Shown: positions 9,468 through 18,038 of the stretch, one piece after another
How positions within the stretch are numbered: position 1 is the stretch's first letter
Layout of the letters: the number at the start of each line of letters is the position of its first letter
Origin: Nitrospinaceae bacterium
GTDB taxonomy: Bacteria > Nitrospinota > Nitrospinia > Nitrospinales > VA-1
NCBI GenBank assembly: GCA_029261455.1
Contig: JAJDBH010000111.1
Coordinates: forward strand, 1 to 53,602
Direction of reading: 5' to 3'
DNA length: 53,602 nucleotides
Program-made: the position numbers and the translations under genes
The notes under the pieces: model-generated
Seen by the model: only the letters and a program-made list of their open reading frames with translations
What the model was told of the DNA's origin: nothing
Database searches by the model: none

Positions 9468-9854
9468 ATGAACATCATTAAGAAAGGTATATCGTCAAGA
9501 GCTTGCAAAATTCTATTTTTTTATCTACTTAGCACCCCTACTCTCCCAAATGCCGTTTACGGTGAAGATCCTCAATACCAAGGGCTATCGCCAAGAAAGG
9601 GACGCGAACAGATTCTTGAGAATTGCACCGCTTGCCATTCTACTGCCATCATTTTGCAAAACCACATGCCTCGCAAGCAATGGGACCAGACATTGACATG
9701 GATGCAAGAAAAGCAAGGCCTGTGGCACTTGGAGCCAAGCCTGAGAAAAGTAATTTTAGATTACTTGTCAACAACCCAAGGGATAAAGAACTCCCCTTCC
9801 CAGTCTCACAACCCTTTGGGGCATCAATACTCCTACCGACCTAACCCCTTATAA
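9468..9854 (+). CDS. small exported cytochrome c, likely electron acceptor of the SorA-like enzyme
   Basis: The protein has one haem c site, Cys-Thr-Ala-Cys-His, inside REQILENCTACHSTAII, and a likely Met ligand in NHMPRKQW. The N-terminus is a signal peptide (KILFFYLLSTPTLPNAVYG). I prefer the ATG at 9468, giving 128 residues. A TTG at 9432 overlapping the upstream stop would add 12 residues and an atypically long charged leader. Neither start has a strong ribosome binding site, so translational coupling is likely. Position and size fit the SorB role. Confidence 0.82.
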   Translation: MNIIKKGISSRACKILFFYLLSTPTLPNAVYGEDPQYQGLSPRKGREQILENCTACHSTAIILQNHMPRKQWDQTLTWMQEKQGLWHLEPSLRKVILDYLSTTQGIKNSPSQSHNPLGHQYSYRPNPL

Positions 9855-9915
9855 AGAGCTGGGTTCCTGACTACTTATTTTTACTGAGCAGCACTGACGG
9901 GACAACTTCATATTT

Positions 9916-9931
9916 TGGCATGTGAATTGCT
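9916..9931 (+). promoter_or_regulatory. sigma-54 (RpoN) promoter
   Basis: TGGCATGTGAATTGC matches the -24/-12 consensus TGGCACG-N4-TTGC at all but one fixed position, with the correct GG-to-GC spacing, and is followed by T. The predicted start site is near 9942, leaving a leader of about 40 nt before the GGGAGGAG ribosome binding site of the next small gene. I did not identify an upstream activator site. Confidence 0.7.
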
Positions 9932-9981
9932 TTACTAACTAAAAAGAAGTGATAACGTCAAAATTCAGACAGGGAGGAGTT

Positions 9982-10137
9982 ATGAAAGACTTGACTATAG
10001 ATGAGCTTTTAACCCGAGTGTTTAGAGACACCGCAAATCGCGTTGGTTGGAATGTTTATAACAAAGATAAGCGCTTAATCACGGCATCCAAACAAACTAA
10101 ACCAGCAGTTGCCGGAAACCTGAAAAAACTTCACTGA
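9982..10137 (+). CDS. 51-residue protein of unknown function
   Basis: A very strong ribosome binding site (AGGGAGGAG) stands directly before the ATG, which is preferred over an earlier in-frame start at 9949. The product is basic and soluble: it begins MKDLTIDELLTRVFRDTANR and ends AVAGNLKKLH. I do not recognise it. It follows a sigma-54-type promoter and precedes the lone sigma-region-4 gene by 14 nt, so the two probably form one operon. Confidence 0.7.
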   Translation: MKDLTIDELLTRVFRDTANRVGWNVYNKDKRLITASKQTKPAVAGNLKKLH

Positions 10138-10151
10138 AACGGGGGATTACA

Positions 10152-10394
10152 ATGAACGAGACCGCGATTTTAACACAAGCTGATGAAGCATCTCTATCAC
10201 CCGAGGACCGAGCTAGTTGGAAAGTAGATATCGCTACAGCCATTGATCGGCTTGATGAGCAGGAAAGAATAGTAATAGCCCTGCACTATCATGAAGAGCT
10301 AACTCTTCCTGAAATTGCCCAAGTGCTAGACCTTCCCATATCAAAGGTAAAAAAAATCCGCGATGCAACCTTACAGAAATTTCTCAATCACTAA
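10152..10394 (+). CDS. lone sigma-70 region 4 protein
   Basis: This 80-residue protein consists almost entirely of a sigma-70 region 4 helix-turn-helix: AIDRLDEQERIVIALHYHEE, then LTLPEIAQVLDLPISKVKKI and a final basic helix. Region 2, needed for -10 recognition and core binding in complete sigma factors, is absent. It could bind DNA or the RNA polymerase beta-flap as a regulator, or interact with another partial sigma protein. A GGGGGA ribosome binding site precedes the ATG. Its promoter appears to be sigma-54 dependent. The regulatory role is inferred. Confidence 0.75.
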   Translation: MNETAILTQADEASLSPEDRASWKVDIATAIDRLDEQERIVIALHYHEELTLPEIAQVLDLPISKVKKIRDATLQKFLNH

Positions 10395-10471
10395 GCTCAC
10401 CTTATCAAATTTTCAGCCTGATTAGAGATTCAGGTTTACCGGTGGGAAATACTTAGAGAAACAAGACAGTT

Positions 10472-10771
10472 TTACTCATCAACATTAACTTTTTTCAAAA
10501 CCTCTTGTATTTCGGTCATATTATAATTTTTAAAACTTTCATTAAAATATTCTGTGAGATCAGAGAAGTTTTTATCTTCTTGAGGAGTCAATTCATCCAA
10601 ACCTATTTCAAGACTTGTAATACTGTACATTTCTGCTGCGTCCCTGAGTTGGATCAAAAGGTCTTTCGGCAAGAATATTTTTGAAAAATCTATATCTTTA
10701 GACTTAACTGGCTCCTCTTTCTTCAGATCATCTTCTTGATACTCAAATTCAACTCCCAACAAACTCTTCAA
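10472..10771 (-). CDS. acidic protein of unknown function, about 99 residues
   Basis: This is a soluble, acidic, Lys/Glu-rich product with no recognisable domain (SKDIDFSKIFLPKDLLIQL; ITSLEIGLDELTPQEDKNF). The 5' end is doubtful: the only nearby starts are TTG codons, and GAGGG lies 12 nt before the first. The frame is open only a few codons further upstream. It may be a real small gene or the surviving end of a longer one, because the DNA behind it looks decayed. Confidence 0.4.
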   Translation of the reverse strand: MKSLLGVEFEYQEDDLKKEEPVKSKDIDFSKIFLPKDLLIQLRDAAEMYSITSLEIGLDELTPQEDKNFSDLTEYFNESFKNYNMTEIQEVLKKVNVDE

Positions 10772-11426
10772 ACACCCAAAAATCCCTCACCCCCAGAACC
10801 CACGCAGCACCTCAAGTAAACTCTCCTCATAGTAGGCCGAGACAGGCCAGAAAAGTACCCCCCCCAGTCAATTCGTACATCAGATATACATATAAGCTTC
10901 GAGCGAAACAGAGCAATTCTTTTGATGAGACTCGAAGCCTAGCAAATACACTGTAATTCCACATTTTATTACATTTATCCCCCCATTCGCGGGATTGTTT
11001 TTCAACTTTAGGTATATTAAATTCACATCAAAATATTGATGGTTTTTGGCTATACGGCACTATTTTAATCCCAATTGGTTTGACCAAGCAGAATACCCGA
11101 TTTCCAGTTCAAGATTGAAAAAGTATGCCTGAACTCCAATTCCAGCAGTGATTCATAATTTTCGAAGAGAGCAAGCCGCCAGCCTATACCAGGACGCAAT
11201 AAGACCCTTCACTTTTAGTTCATTTAATAATACTGACGCTTTTTTCGATTTCGGGGAATCGAAATGAATCGTTTATTATAAACAGCAATAGCACCCCCTC
11301 CCTTAAGCAGTTCCATTTATTCACACGTACAAGTTAACGGTAAAACTTCAGGAAACCAGTCTGCAGTTAGCAAAAGATGAAAGGCTTCTGGAAGTCCATT
11401 TCTAGCCATTAAAAAAAGGAAAAAAT
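10772..11426. other. gene-poor region of 655 bp
   Basis: There is no convincing gene on either strand. Visible items are a run of eight C at 10858-10865, a perfect 8-bp hairpin TTTCGATT/AATCGAAA at 11243-11264 without a U-run, and minus-strand protein-like fragments between 11060 and 11215. The last ~40 bases are the A-rich leader of the following coiled-coil gene. Confidence 0.6.
11060..11215 (-). pseudogene. possible remnant of an outer-membrane-type protein
   Basis: Two overlapping minus-strand frames read like neighbouring beta-strands of an outer-membrane protein: RPGIGWRLALFENYESLLEL in one frame, and GVQAYFFNLELEIGYSAW followed by SNQLGLK-stop in another. One frameshift would join them. 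No start or upstream body is intact. The assignment rests only on the alternating hydrophobic/polar pattern, so it is weak. Confidence 0.25.
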
Positions 11427-12641
11427 ATGAACAAGCTAGTCAGATTATTCATGATAGTAGGTTTCATACTGTCATTCGTTTCAGTAGGTCCTGTTTTTGC
11501 TGCCAAAGGGGGTAATAGTGATAACACAAGTTTTTTGAATGGCAAACCCTTTGCCACCCTGAATGCTGATATTCAGGTTAACGCAAGTGGCATTGAGGCT
11601 CTTCAAGCTGAAACTGCTTACCTTCAAACAACCGTTAATGGCCTTACTATCTCCCTTAGCAATCTTGAAGATACCGTTCAACTCAACTCAGATGCAATTA
11701 CCGAACTTCAAGAAGATTTGGATGCTACAAATCTGGAGTTGCAGGGGCTAAAGACACAAGTAAATAATCATATTACGAGCGTCAATCTTAGTATTGTAGC
11801 TCTGCAGGGTCAAATAGATGATCTTCAAGACCAAGTTGATAACCTTACAGCTAATTTAGCCCTTCAACTTGCTGGTCTGCAGGATGCGATAGATGCTAAC
11901 GAAACCAATATTTCTGGCCTTCTTACTAATGTTGCCACCTTGACAGCACAAGTGTTGGTGGTAAACAACACCTTGGATAATCATGAAAGTCGGCTACAAG
12001 ACCTTGAGGGTAAAGTGATTGTGATTGAGGCTGCTATGGTACAAATTGAGGTGCGATTACTTTCTGTTGAAGGAGTAATGCATAGTCATGATGATGGGCT
12101 ATGTCTTTCATTTGTTAATACAGCAGCCGAAGACGTAACAGACAACGATTGGTTTGATACATGTGTAGCAGCAGCAGAAAATGGTGGTTCATCCATTCGG
12201 GTCGCACTTAAAGATCAAACTGGCAACGTTGTTTATGAAGCTACGGGACAAATCGTTGGTGCATGGACTCAAAACCATATAACCGCTTCATCGACATCCT
12301 CTCAATGGAATGTTGATTTACACGACCAACGGATTATTTTAGATAATGGCGACCTCCTTGTTATCTCTGGCAAATCCGCTAGTAACGGTGGATGGATGGG
12401 TTCCCATGGAAATGGTTATGGCATCAGAATATATTCTTCGAATCCAGGTTATGCGGCAAACTTTAGGTTAATTGTTTACCCGTATAAGCAGTATGTTGGT
12501 TCGACTAATGCCAGAAGTTTTGCAGATTGGTCCACCAATAAAGAAATAACTTGGCATAATGGGAATCTTTTTACAACTAACCCATCGATACCACCTTTTG
12601 GTTCAGGTTTTCAAGGAACCTTCGAGTTCTATGTTAATTAA
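11427..12641 (+). CDS. secreted coiled-coil protein with C-terminal globular domain
   Basis: This 404-residue protein has a signal peptide ending in VGPVFA. Residues ~45-215 form a long heptad coiled coil rich in Leu, Asn, Gln and Asp (LQGQIDDLQDQVDNLTANL), the pattern of trimeric or dimeric surface stalks. Residues ~220-404 form a beta-rich domain (SIRVALKDQTGNVVYEATGQ; FRLIVYPYKQYVGSTNARSF) that I cannot assign. It resembles a stalk-plus-head exoprotein, perhaps an adhesin or lectin-like protein; this is inference. The gene is monocistronic, with GGAAAAA before the start and a strong terminator behind. Confidence 0.75.
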   Translation: MNKLVRLFMIVGFILSFVSVGPVFAAKGGNSDNTSFLNGKPFATLNADIQVNASGIEALQAETAYLQTTVNGLTISLSNLEDTVQLNSDAITELQEDLDATNLELQGLKTQVNNHITSVNLSIVALQGQIDDLQDQVDNLTANLALQLAGLQDAIDANETNISGLLTNVATLTAQVLVVNNTLDNHESRLQDLEGKVIVIEAAMVQIEVRLLSVEGVMHSHDDGLCLSFVNTAAEDVTDNDWFDTCVAAAENGGSSIRVALKDQTGNVVYEATGQIVGAWTQNHITASSTSSQWNVDLHDQRIILDNGDLLVISGKSASNGGWMGSHGNGYGIRIYSSNPGYAANFRLIVYPYKQYVGSTNARSFADWSTNKEITWHNGNLFTTNPSIPPFGSGFQGTFEFYVN

Positions 12642-12677
12642 CCTACCTGTTACAATGTAAACAAAGCTCCAAACATG

Positions 12678-12716
12678 GCCCACCCTTCAACTATTTTTTG
12701 AGGGGTGGGCTTTTTT
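12678..12716 (+). terminator. rho-independent terminator of the coiled-coil gene
   Basis: A 13-bp stem (GCCCACCCTTCAA / TTGAGGGGTGGGC, one G-T pair) with a 7-nt loop is followed by six T. Confidence 0.9.
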
Positions 12717-12921
12717 ACCACCTCTGAGTTTTCCTTCCCCATCACTAATCCATGGCTACCTGGCTGGACTCCTGATAGCCAGAATAAAAACTCCCTCCCA
12801 TTGATCTATTGAGAAAAACGGGACTTGGTTTCCTATTTCCAGCGGAGGACTCCGTACTTGAATTAGGGGCTCCGTTCGGTTAATCTCGGTTCTTCGTATA
12901 AATATCCATGGAGTTGAAATT

Positions 12922-14328
12922 ATGATTCGCACGACCTTGGTCGGGCACGCCTGCCTGTTCATACAATCTAAAGAAACTACTATTCTGACCGACCCAGTTT
13001 GGTTCGATTATCTTTGGGAAGAGATCAACACGTTGTGTCCCAGCATCGTGTTGGATAAAGACAAGGTTCCGCCGCTAGATGTCCTCAATATTTCGCACCG
13101 ACATCAGGATCATTTCGATGTGCGCACACTGGCTTATCTCGTGAAAAACAAGAGGCTTCTCACGCCAGACACCCTCATTCTTGCACCGCAGGACAATCTT
13201 CTTCTCGACATTCTCAATGAACTGGAATTCAAAAATATAAAAGTGGTTACAGATTTCGAACCCATTCAGGTCAAGGATATAACGATAACCCCGACCCCTT
13301 CACGTAATCAATTGAGCACGGCTGAAGACCCTTTCCCTGAACATGGGCTGCTGGTCAATGACGGTGAAGTGGCAATATGGAATCAGGTGGATTCTCTGGT
13401 AGATCCGGAAACCATTGACCAGATTAAACAATTATGTGGTCAGGTTGATTTTTTCCATTCCCGTTTTGTTCCATTGATTGAAGGAAACCTTTCTTACAAC
13501 AAACCGCTCACCCTGCCCGTCGATGAATATTGCACTTTCCTGAATGTGGTGAAAGCACTGGCCCCCCGATTTGTGGTTCCCGGTTCTGCGGCGTTCCGCT
13601 ACCGTGACGAATTGTCGTTCATGAATCAGGTTTCGTTCCCCATAACGCAGGACCAGTTTCTTCGCGACCTGGAAGCGTTCTGCCCGGAAGTTCCCCGTGC
13701 ACCATTTTTCCCCGGAGACGTCGCACACATTTCAAAAGAAGATATTCGAATCGAAAAACAGTCATCCGACTTCGTGCAGGTCCGTGAAGATGACAGCCGT
13801 CTGGTTACGTTCAAACCACACGCCTACGTTCCGGTGATCACCACCCAGACCACCGATCCTGAAGAATACAAAAGGGAAATGCAGGTGGTGAATAATTTTA
13901 TTGAAAACTGTTTGATCGAGCGGGTCTCAAACAGCGAACTTCTGCAGGGCTGGCAGCATTGGCAGATCGTCTATCAACTCGAAGTATTTGGCCAGGAGAG
14001 TTCTCAGCCATGGACGATAGACTTTGGCAAACCGGGAAAACCTGAACTTCAAAAAGGCGACATAGGAAAGATCAATATTTACGAAGGCATCTCTTCATCG
14101 GAACTTTGTGCTCTTATAGAGGGGACCACGGCATGGGATTATGTGACTCTGTGTGGCAATTACCGGACATTCAATAATATCTACCGCATCACCGATGGCC
14201 GGTTCGAGCTGCCCCCCGAAGATAAGTCGAACTACGCGCTCGAACCTTTGATGGACATCTTCCCTTGGGATGCAGACATGGATCGACAAAAATTCATGCG
14301 CGACGTTAAACGCTGGAAACAAGCATAA
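12922..14328 (+). CDS. MBL-fold metal-dependent hydrolase
   Basis: This 468-residue protein has an N-terminal metallo-beta-lactamase fold of the UlaG/NAPE-PLD-like type: TTLVGHACLFIQSKETTILT, then DP, then the metal motif His59-Arg-His61-Gln-Asp63-His64. The later metal-ligand loops are less canonical (PSRNQLSTAEDPFPEHG rather than a clear His-rich loop), so activity is uncertain. Residues ~310-468 form a separate C-terminal region I cannot place. There is no signal peptide, so it is probably cytoplasmic. It stands alone apart from a possible 25-codon frame just behind. Confidence 0.75.
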   Translation: MIRTTLVGHACLFIQSKETTILTDPVWFDYLWEEINTLCPSIVLDKDKVPPLDVLNISHRHQDHFDVRTLAYLVKNKRLLTPDTLILAPQDNLLLDILNELEFKNIKVVTDFEPIQVKDITITPTPSRNQLSTAEDPFPEHGLLVNDGEVAIWNQVDSLVDPETIDQIKQLCGQVDFFHSRFVPLIEGNLSYNKPLTLPVDEYCTFLNVVKALAPRFVVPGSAAFRYRDELSFMNQVSFPITQDQFLRDLEAFCPEVPRAPFFPGDVAHISKEDIRIEKQSSDFVQVREDDSRLVTFKPHAYVPVITTQTTDPEEYKREMQVVNNFIENCLIERVSNSELLQGWQHWQIVYQLEVFGQESSQPWTIDFGKPGKPELQKGDIGKINIYEGISSSELCALIEGTTAWDYVTLCGNYRTFNNIYRITDGRFELPPEDKSNYALEPLMDIFPWDADMDRQKFMRDVKRWKQA

Positions 14329-14339
14329 CCGTTGACTCA

Positions 14340-14417
14340 ATGAACACAGACAACTGGATCAGAATTATCATGGGTGCAATGATGGCGGCACTCACCCTTT
14401 ACGCCATGTGGGAATAA
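14340..14417 (+). CDS. possible 25-residue membrane peptide
   Basis: An ATG 11 nt after the MBL-fold gene opens a frame reading MNTDNWIRIIMGAMMAALTL then YAMWE, a single hydrophobic helix with a polar N-terminus. No good ribosome binding site is seen. Its composition suits a small membrane protein, but the frame is short enough to be chance. Confidence 0.3.
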   Translation: MNTDNWIRIIMGAMMAALTLYAMWE

Positions 14418-14438
14418 CGGGAGCTAGCACAATAAACC

Positions 14439-16520
14439 TTAAGGAGCTGCCGGACCTACAACCTGCGCATTATTCTCAAGAACATGCGTTGCCTGTGAAT
14501 CCTTCATGTCCCCTATGAACTCCATCGAAAATCCCGATGTATTGCTTTCTATAACAATAGCCCCCCAATAGCTCAACATCGTTGTATCACGATATGTTCC
14601 ATCTACGCTGTTTTCAGGATTACTAGCCACTGGATCAACGTGGACAAATCCATATTGATAGGCAGAAGTATCTGTAATCAATTTAGCATCTGGAACAGTT
14701 GAACTGTTAATAGACGGGTGCCCGGTCCGAACAATAAATATCCTTTCAGTAGCTTCGCGTTCAATAGTAAAAGACTGTGCAGATCCAAATAAACTCCCAT
14801 TACTTTTGATAGCTCGAACAACAACACCAATTTGAGATGCCATACCAGAAAGTGAAGTGTGAGTAACAGCTATGAATGTATATGATTCCAAATCTGACTG
14901 CCAATAGGAGGAAACCACTCTTTGGGAGTTGGGGAACTGAGAGATCGAATCAGGTGTCGAGTTAGAGGTTGTGACAGATTCTCTAAAATTGGCTACTGTG
15001 GAAGCCGTGTTCAGGAATGTCAAGCGATTGTCCGCAGCAAGATCGTCCCCTTCTGCAACTCCCGTTACAGCCCCCCCAAACAGAACATTTGGGTTTGAAA
15101 AGTATTGAATTCGGGTATTGCTACCTGTACCCATGATGGTTTTAAAGCTATTCGTGTCATCAACATATCCATGGTTGAAATTAAAAGGGGAACCCTCTGT
15201 ACTATCATTGGCTCGATCGTGACGGGCAGACATATTATGTCCTATCTCATGTCCAAACGTGTAATTACCCGTAGCACAACTCGTCTGAGTCACTGAATAT
15301 CCAAACGAAGCGAAGGACGAAGAAACCGGGTTCATCAAAAATGCCAGTCCACATAAACTATTATCTCCCTCAACCAACACTACAACCAAATCTGCTCCGT
15401 GAGTATTTCGCAGGTCATGAAGTCCGGAGATCGATCCATCCTGTGCAGAGTTTAGAAAACCACTAAAGCTGAAGCCACTTTCTGAGAAACTTATCTCCTG
15501 TTTGGCAACCACACTAACTACATGCCCCACACCACTGTTTGAATAAGCTGCATTGGTTTCAGATTCTGCCAAATCGATCAGGCTTTCGATTGCGCTGACT
15601 CCCCCTTCAGCAGCACGGGCCTCCGCAGTGTAAACCACTAAAAGGTCAATTGTACTCCCATCATCAGCCTGAGTTTCAGGACTTGAGGAGCTGAAATTAA
15701 TCGATGCATTCAGGGAGTCCGGCACTGTCAACCCACCCGATGGAAAAGCATCTTGACCTGGAACGGAAAAAGAATTTTTAGATACAAATCCATCCCCTTC
15801 GAACAGAGTATTATCTACACCAGAGATATGAGTTCTCGATGGATTCACTACACCTTTCTGAAGTTCACCCGAAGGTGCAAGCAGAATATTATCCGCGCCA
15901 GATATATGGGTTCTAAATTGATTCTTTGAATCTTTTTGCAGCCCTCCCGAAGGTGCAAGAGGGGATTTAGAGTTCATATTCGGAGTAATCGGTTCACTCG
16001 CAGGAGGAAATTTGGTGGGATCGATCTCATAAACTGCATGCACTCCATCACTGATATGGCGAACCTGGTAGGAAAAATTTCGCTTCGAAATGTTTCCAAA
16101 AACCATATTTTCTTTCACGACTAAAACCACTCGACTCATTGGAATATTTTTTAACTCCCCATACCAAGAGTAACTGCCTGACCTGTTCTTTTCTATTTTT
16201 TGAATGATCGCTGTAAATTCAAGCCCATAAAAAAGGTTCAAATTTAATTCAATTTCATTATCAGATTCTGCTATAAAATTTTCTTCGGGATCAGGTAGAA
16301 GGCTAAAGTCTATAGTTACTAAACGAGAGCGGACAATAGTGGGATTTTCACGAGGTTGAATGTCCTGAATATTCTCTGCAGAAAGAAACAAATTTGGAGG
16401 CAAAGATTCGGCAGTATCTAGATCAGAAGCACTCCCAATAGACACGATCATCAATACCAAATAAGATGTTAAAAAGCAGGCCTTGACCATCAGTATTTCA
16501 AAGTTCTTAAATGCCAACAA
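14439..16520 (-). CDS. secreted zinc metalloprotease (M12/reprolysin-like)
   Basis: This 693-residue exported protein has a propeptide-like region (~35-180), a linker (~180-285), and a catalytic domain (~288-515) beginning STIDLLVVYTAEARAAEGG. The extended zinc motif is GHEIGHNMSARHD at residues 423-435. NFNHGYV and TIMGTG follow, typical of reprolysin-like bacterial enzymes. The C-terminal ~170 residues may be a pre-peptidase-type beta domain. The linker contains a 26-residue tandem repeat (188-213 and 214-239: LAPSGGLQK...THISGADNIL). The TTG start is supported by GAGG 7 nt upstream; an ATG at 16490 gives a tidier signal peptide but lacks a clear site. Confidence 0.85.
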   Translation of the reverse strand: MLAFKNFEILMVKACFLTSYLVLMIVSIGSASDLDTAESLPPNLFLSAENIQDIQPRENPTIVRSRLVTIDFSLLPDPEENFIAESDNEIELNLNLFYGLEFTAIIQKIEKNRSGSYSWYGELKNIPMSRVVLVVKENMVFGNISKRNFSYQVRHISDGVHAVYEIDPTKFPPASEPITPNMNSKSPLAPSGGLQKDSKNQFRTHISGADNILLAPSGELQKGVVNPSRTHISGVDNTLFEGDGFVSKNSFSVPGQDAFPSGGLTVPDSLNASINFSSSSPETQADDGSTIDLLVVYTAEARAAEGGVSAIESLIDLAESETNAAYSNSGVGHVVSVVAKQEISFSESGFSFSGFLNSAQDGSISGLHDLRNTHGADLVVVLVEGDNSLCGLAFLMNPVSSSFASFGYSVTQTSCATGNYTFGHEIGHNMSARHDRANDSTEGSPFNFNHGYVDDTNSFKTIMGTGSNTRIQYFSNPNVLFGGAVTGVAEGDDLAADNRLTFLNTASTVANFRESVTTSNSTPDSISQFPNSQRVVSSYWQSDLESYTFIAVTHTSLSGMASQIGVVVRAIKSNGSLFGSAQSFTIEREATERIFIVRTGHPSINSSTVPDAKLITDTSAYQYGFVHVDPVASNPENSVDGTYRDTTMLSYWGAIVIESNTSGFSMEFIGDMKDSQATHVLENNAQVVGPAAP

Positions 16521-16877
16521 ATAGATACCTCACTCACATAAGTTCAGGAGAGACACAGCAACCTGATTGACCGACTAAGCCATTAGGAATTGAACTCTTA
16601 TCTTTGATTGGGTGTCCTCTCCATAATCGGAATAAAGCATTGAATCCTTTAGCAAATGGACAATATAACTTAGCCGATACTTGAGGCAGTTTGATTGGAT
16701 AAAAGTTAAAGCCAGCAATGGTCTCAAGCCTAAGAAATCAGTCTGAAAGTTGCCCCTGTCACGAAAAAGTAGTCCTAACAAGTAAGTCACTTCTTCCCCG
16801 TTTCTTATCTACCAGCATTGAGATTTTTATTTTTAAACCTATATTGACGAGTACGCACATTTTCGAGAGGTAGACCC
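16521..16877. other. intergenic region with a candidate promoter
   Basis: No convincing gene lies here. TTGAGA, 16 nt and TATATT at 16818-16845 form a good sigma-70-type promoter for the haem protein that follows, whose GAGAGG ribosome binding site starts near 16864. The remaining ~300 bases show nothing I can name. Confidence 0.5.
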
Positions 16878-17945
16878 ATGAAATCTTTCGCGTTTCGTAT
16901 CGCCTTGTTCTTCTTATTTATGCCCTCCCCGGCTCAAAGCCTGGAACATGGAGTCCCTGCCGGGCTTGCTGCTGACTTCATCCACGCTGTAGTCGAGGCT
17001 GGGCGAACTACATACTCTGAACAAGTGGTTGAACACTTGGCAAAGCAAAACTCACTCACCGCATCTGAAAACTGGGAACAGGAAAAGACGTTGCTATTAC
17101 CAGCCCAGTTTCTTTCGATGTCTTCCAAAATCTCCAATTCGCGGGGGATAGGGATGAAGTATCGTCTACTGAGTCTCTGGCCCCTCAATAACCACAACGC
17201 ACCCCGGTCATTAAATGAAAAACTTGGGCTGGAAGAGGTTGTCAGGAATCCGGGCAAGCCTTTCACTTGGGTCGTCCCCCGTGATGGTCGTTGGTATTTC
17301 GAAGCCATTTATCCCGACATCGCTGTCACGGAAACCTGTGTCACCTGCCACAACAATCACCCCAACAGCCCCAAGACTGACTTTAAAGTTGGTGATGTTA
17401 TGGGAGGAATTATCATCGACCTGCCCTTGGGTAGACGGACAGAAAAGAATGTCGATGAAAAGTTTTTACTGGCTCCCGAAGTCGTGGCAGATTATGTTCA
17501 CTCGGTACTGGAATCAGACCGCACGGTATATGCTCAACATGTTGTCAATCGTTTGGAGGAACAGGGCATTCTACATTCCAAGGAAAAATGGGAAAATGAT
17601 AAAGCTCTCATGCTTCCAGCTCAGTTTTTATTGAACAGTGCTGTTAAGTCCAAACGGCTGGGACTGGACTATCGTTTGATCAGCCTTTACCCCATCAATC
17701 CGCAAAACAGACCTGCCAACGAGTTTGAGCAGGATGGACTAGAAAGTGTGGAGGTACACCCCATTCGCCCTTACATCAAACATTCCAAGGTAGGACGAAA
17801 AACATATTTCCAGGCAATTTATCCAGATATCGCCGTAACCCGCGGGTGTGTCAACTGTCACAATGGCCATCCTAATAGCCCAAAAAAGGATTTCGCGTTG
17901 GACGATGTAATGGGAGGAATTTTAGTGAGCTTTCAGGTTCAGTAA
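16878..17945 (+). CDS. exported protein with two tandem Tll0287-like (DUF3365) haem c domains
   Basis: This is a 355-residue protein with a signal peptide (to ~residue 22). It holds two homologous domains, ~24-190 and ~198-355. Each repeats an AxxFIHAVVExxRTxY-type first helix, LLPAQFL, Y-R-L-I/L-S-L, FEAIYPDIAVT and a haem site: Cys154-Val-Thr-Cys157-His158 and Cys324-Val-Asn-Cys327-His328, both followed by NNHPNSPK or NGHPNSPK. The family is described as haem-binding and PAS-like, often a sensory input or electron carrier. There is no kinase or membrane anchor here, so a soluble periplasmic dihaem protein is likely. Internal duplication is evident. Confidence 0.85.
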   Translation: MKSFAFRIALFFLFMPSPAQSLEHGVPAGLAADFIHAVVEAGRTTYSEQVVEHLAKQNSLTASENWEQEKTLLLPAQFLSMSSKISNSRGIGMKYRLLSLWPLNNHNAPRSLNEKLGLEEVVRNPGKPFTWVVPRDGRWYFEAIYPDIAVTETCVTCHNNHPNSPKTDFKVGDVMGGIIIDLPLGRRTEKNVDEKFLLAPEVVADYVHSVLESDRTVYAQHVVNRLEEQGILHSKEKWENDKALMLPAQFLLNSAVKSKRLGLDYRLISLYPINPQNRPANEFEQDGLESVEVHPIRPYIKHSKVGRKTYFQAIYPDIAVTRGCVNCHNGHPNSPKKDFALDDVMGGILVSFQVQ

Positions 17946-18038
17946 AACCTTCATCTATAAATATAAAGTTTTTGATCCTGAATATATTTTGAAGGGGGGC
18001 AGCAAAAATGAAGCAGGTTCATTCTCTATGAAATAGTT

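Noticed and set aside
11243-11264. Perfect 8-bp hairpin considered as terminator
   Set aside because: No T-run follows on either strand and no intact gene ends there.
12756-12962. 68-codon minus frame before the MBL-fold gene
   Set aside because: It overlaps the certain start of the MBL-fold gene and has no initiation signal.
16575-16790. 71-codon minus frame in the intergenic gap
   Set aside because: No ribosome binding site, odd composition and no protein-like pattern.
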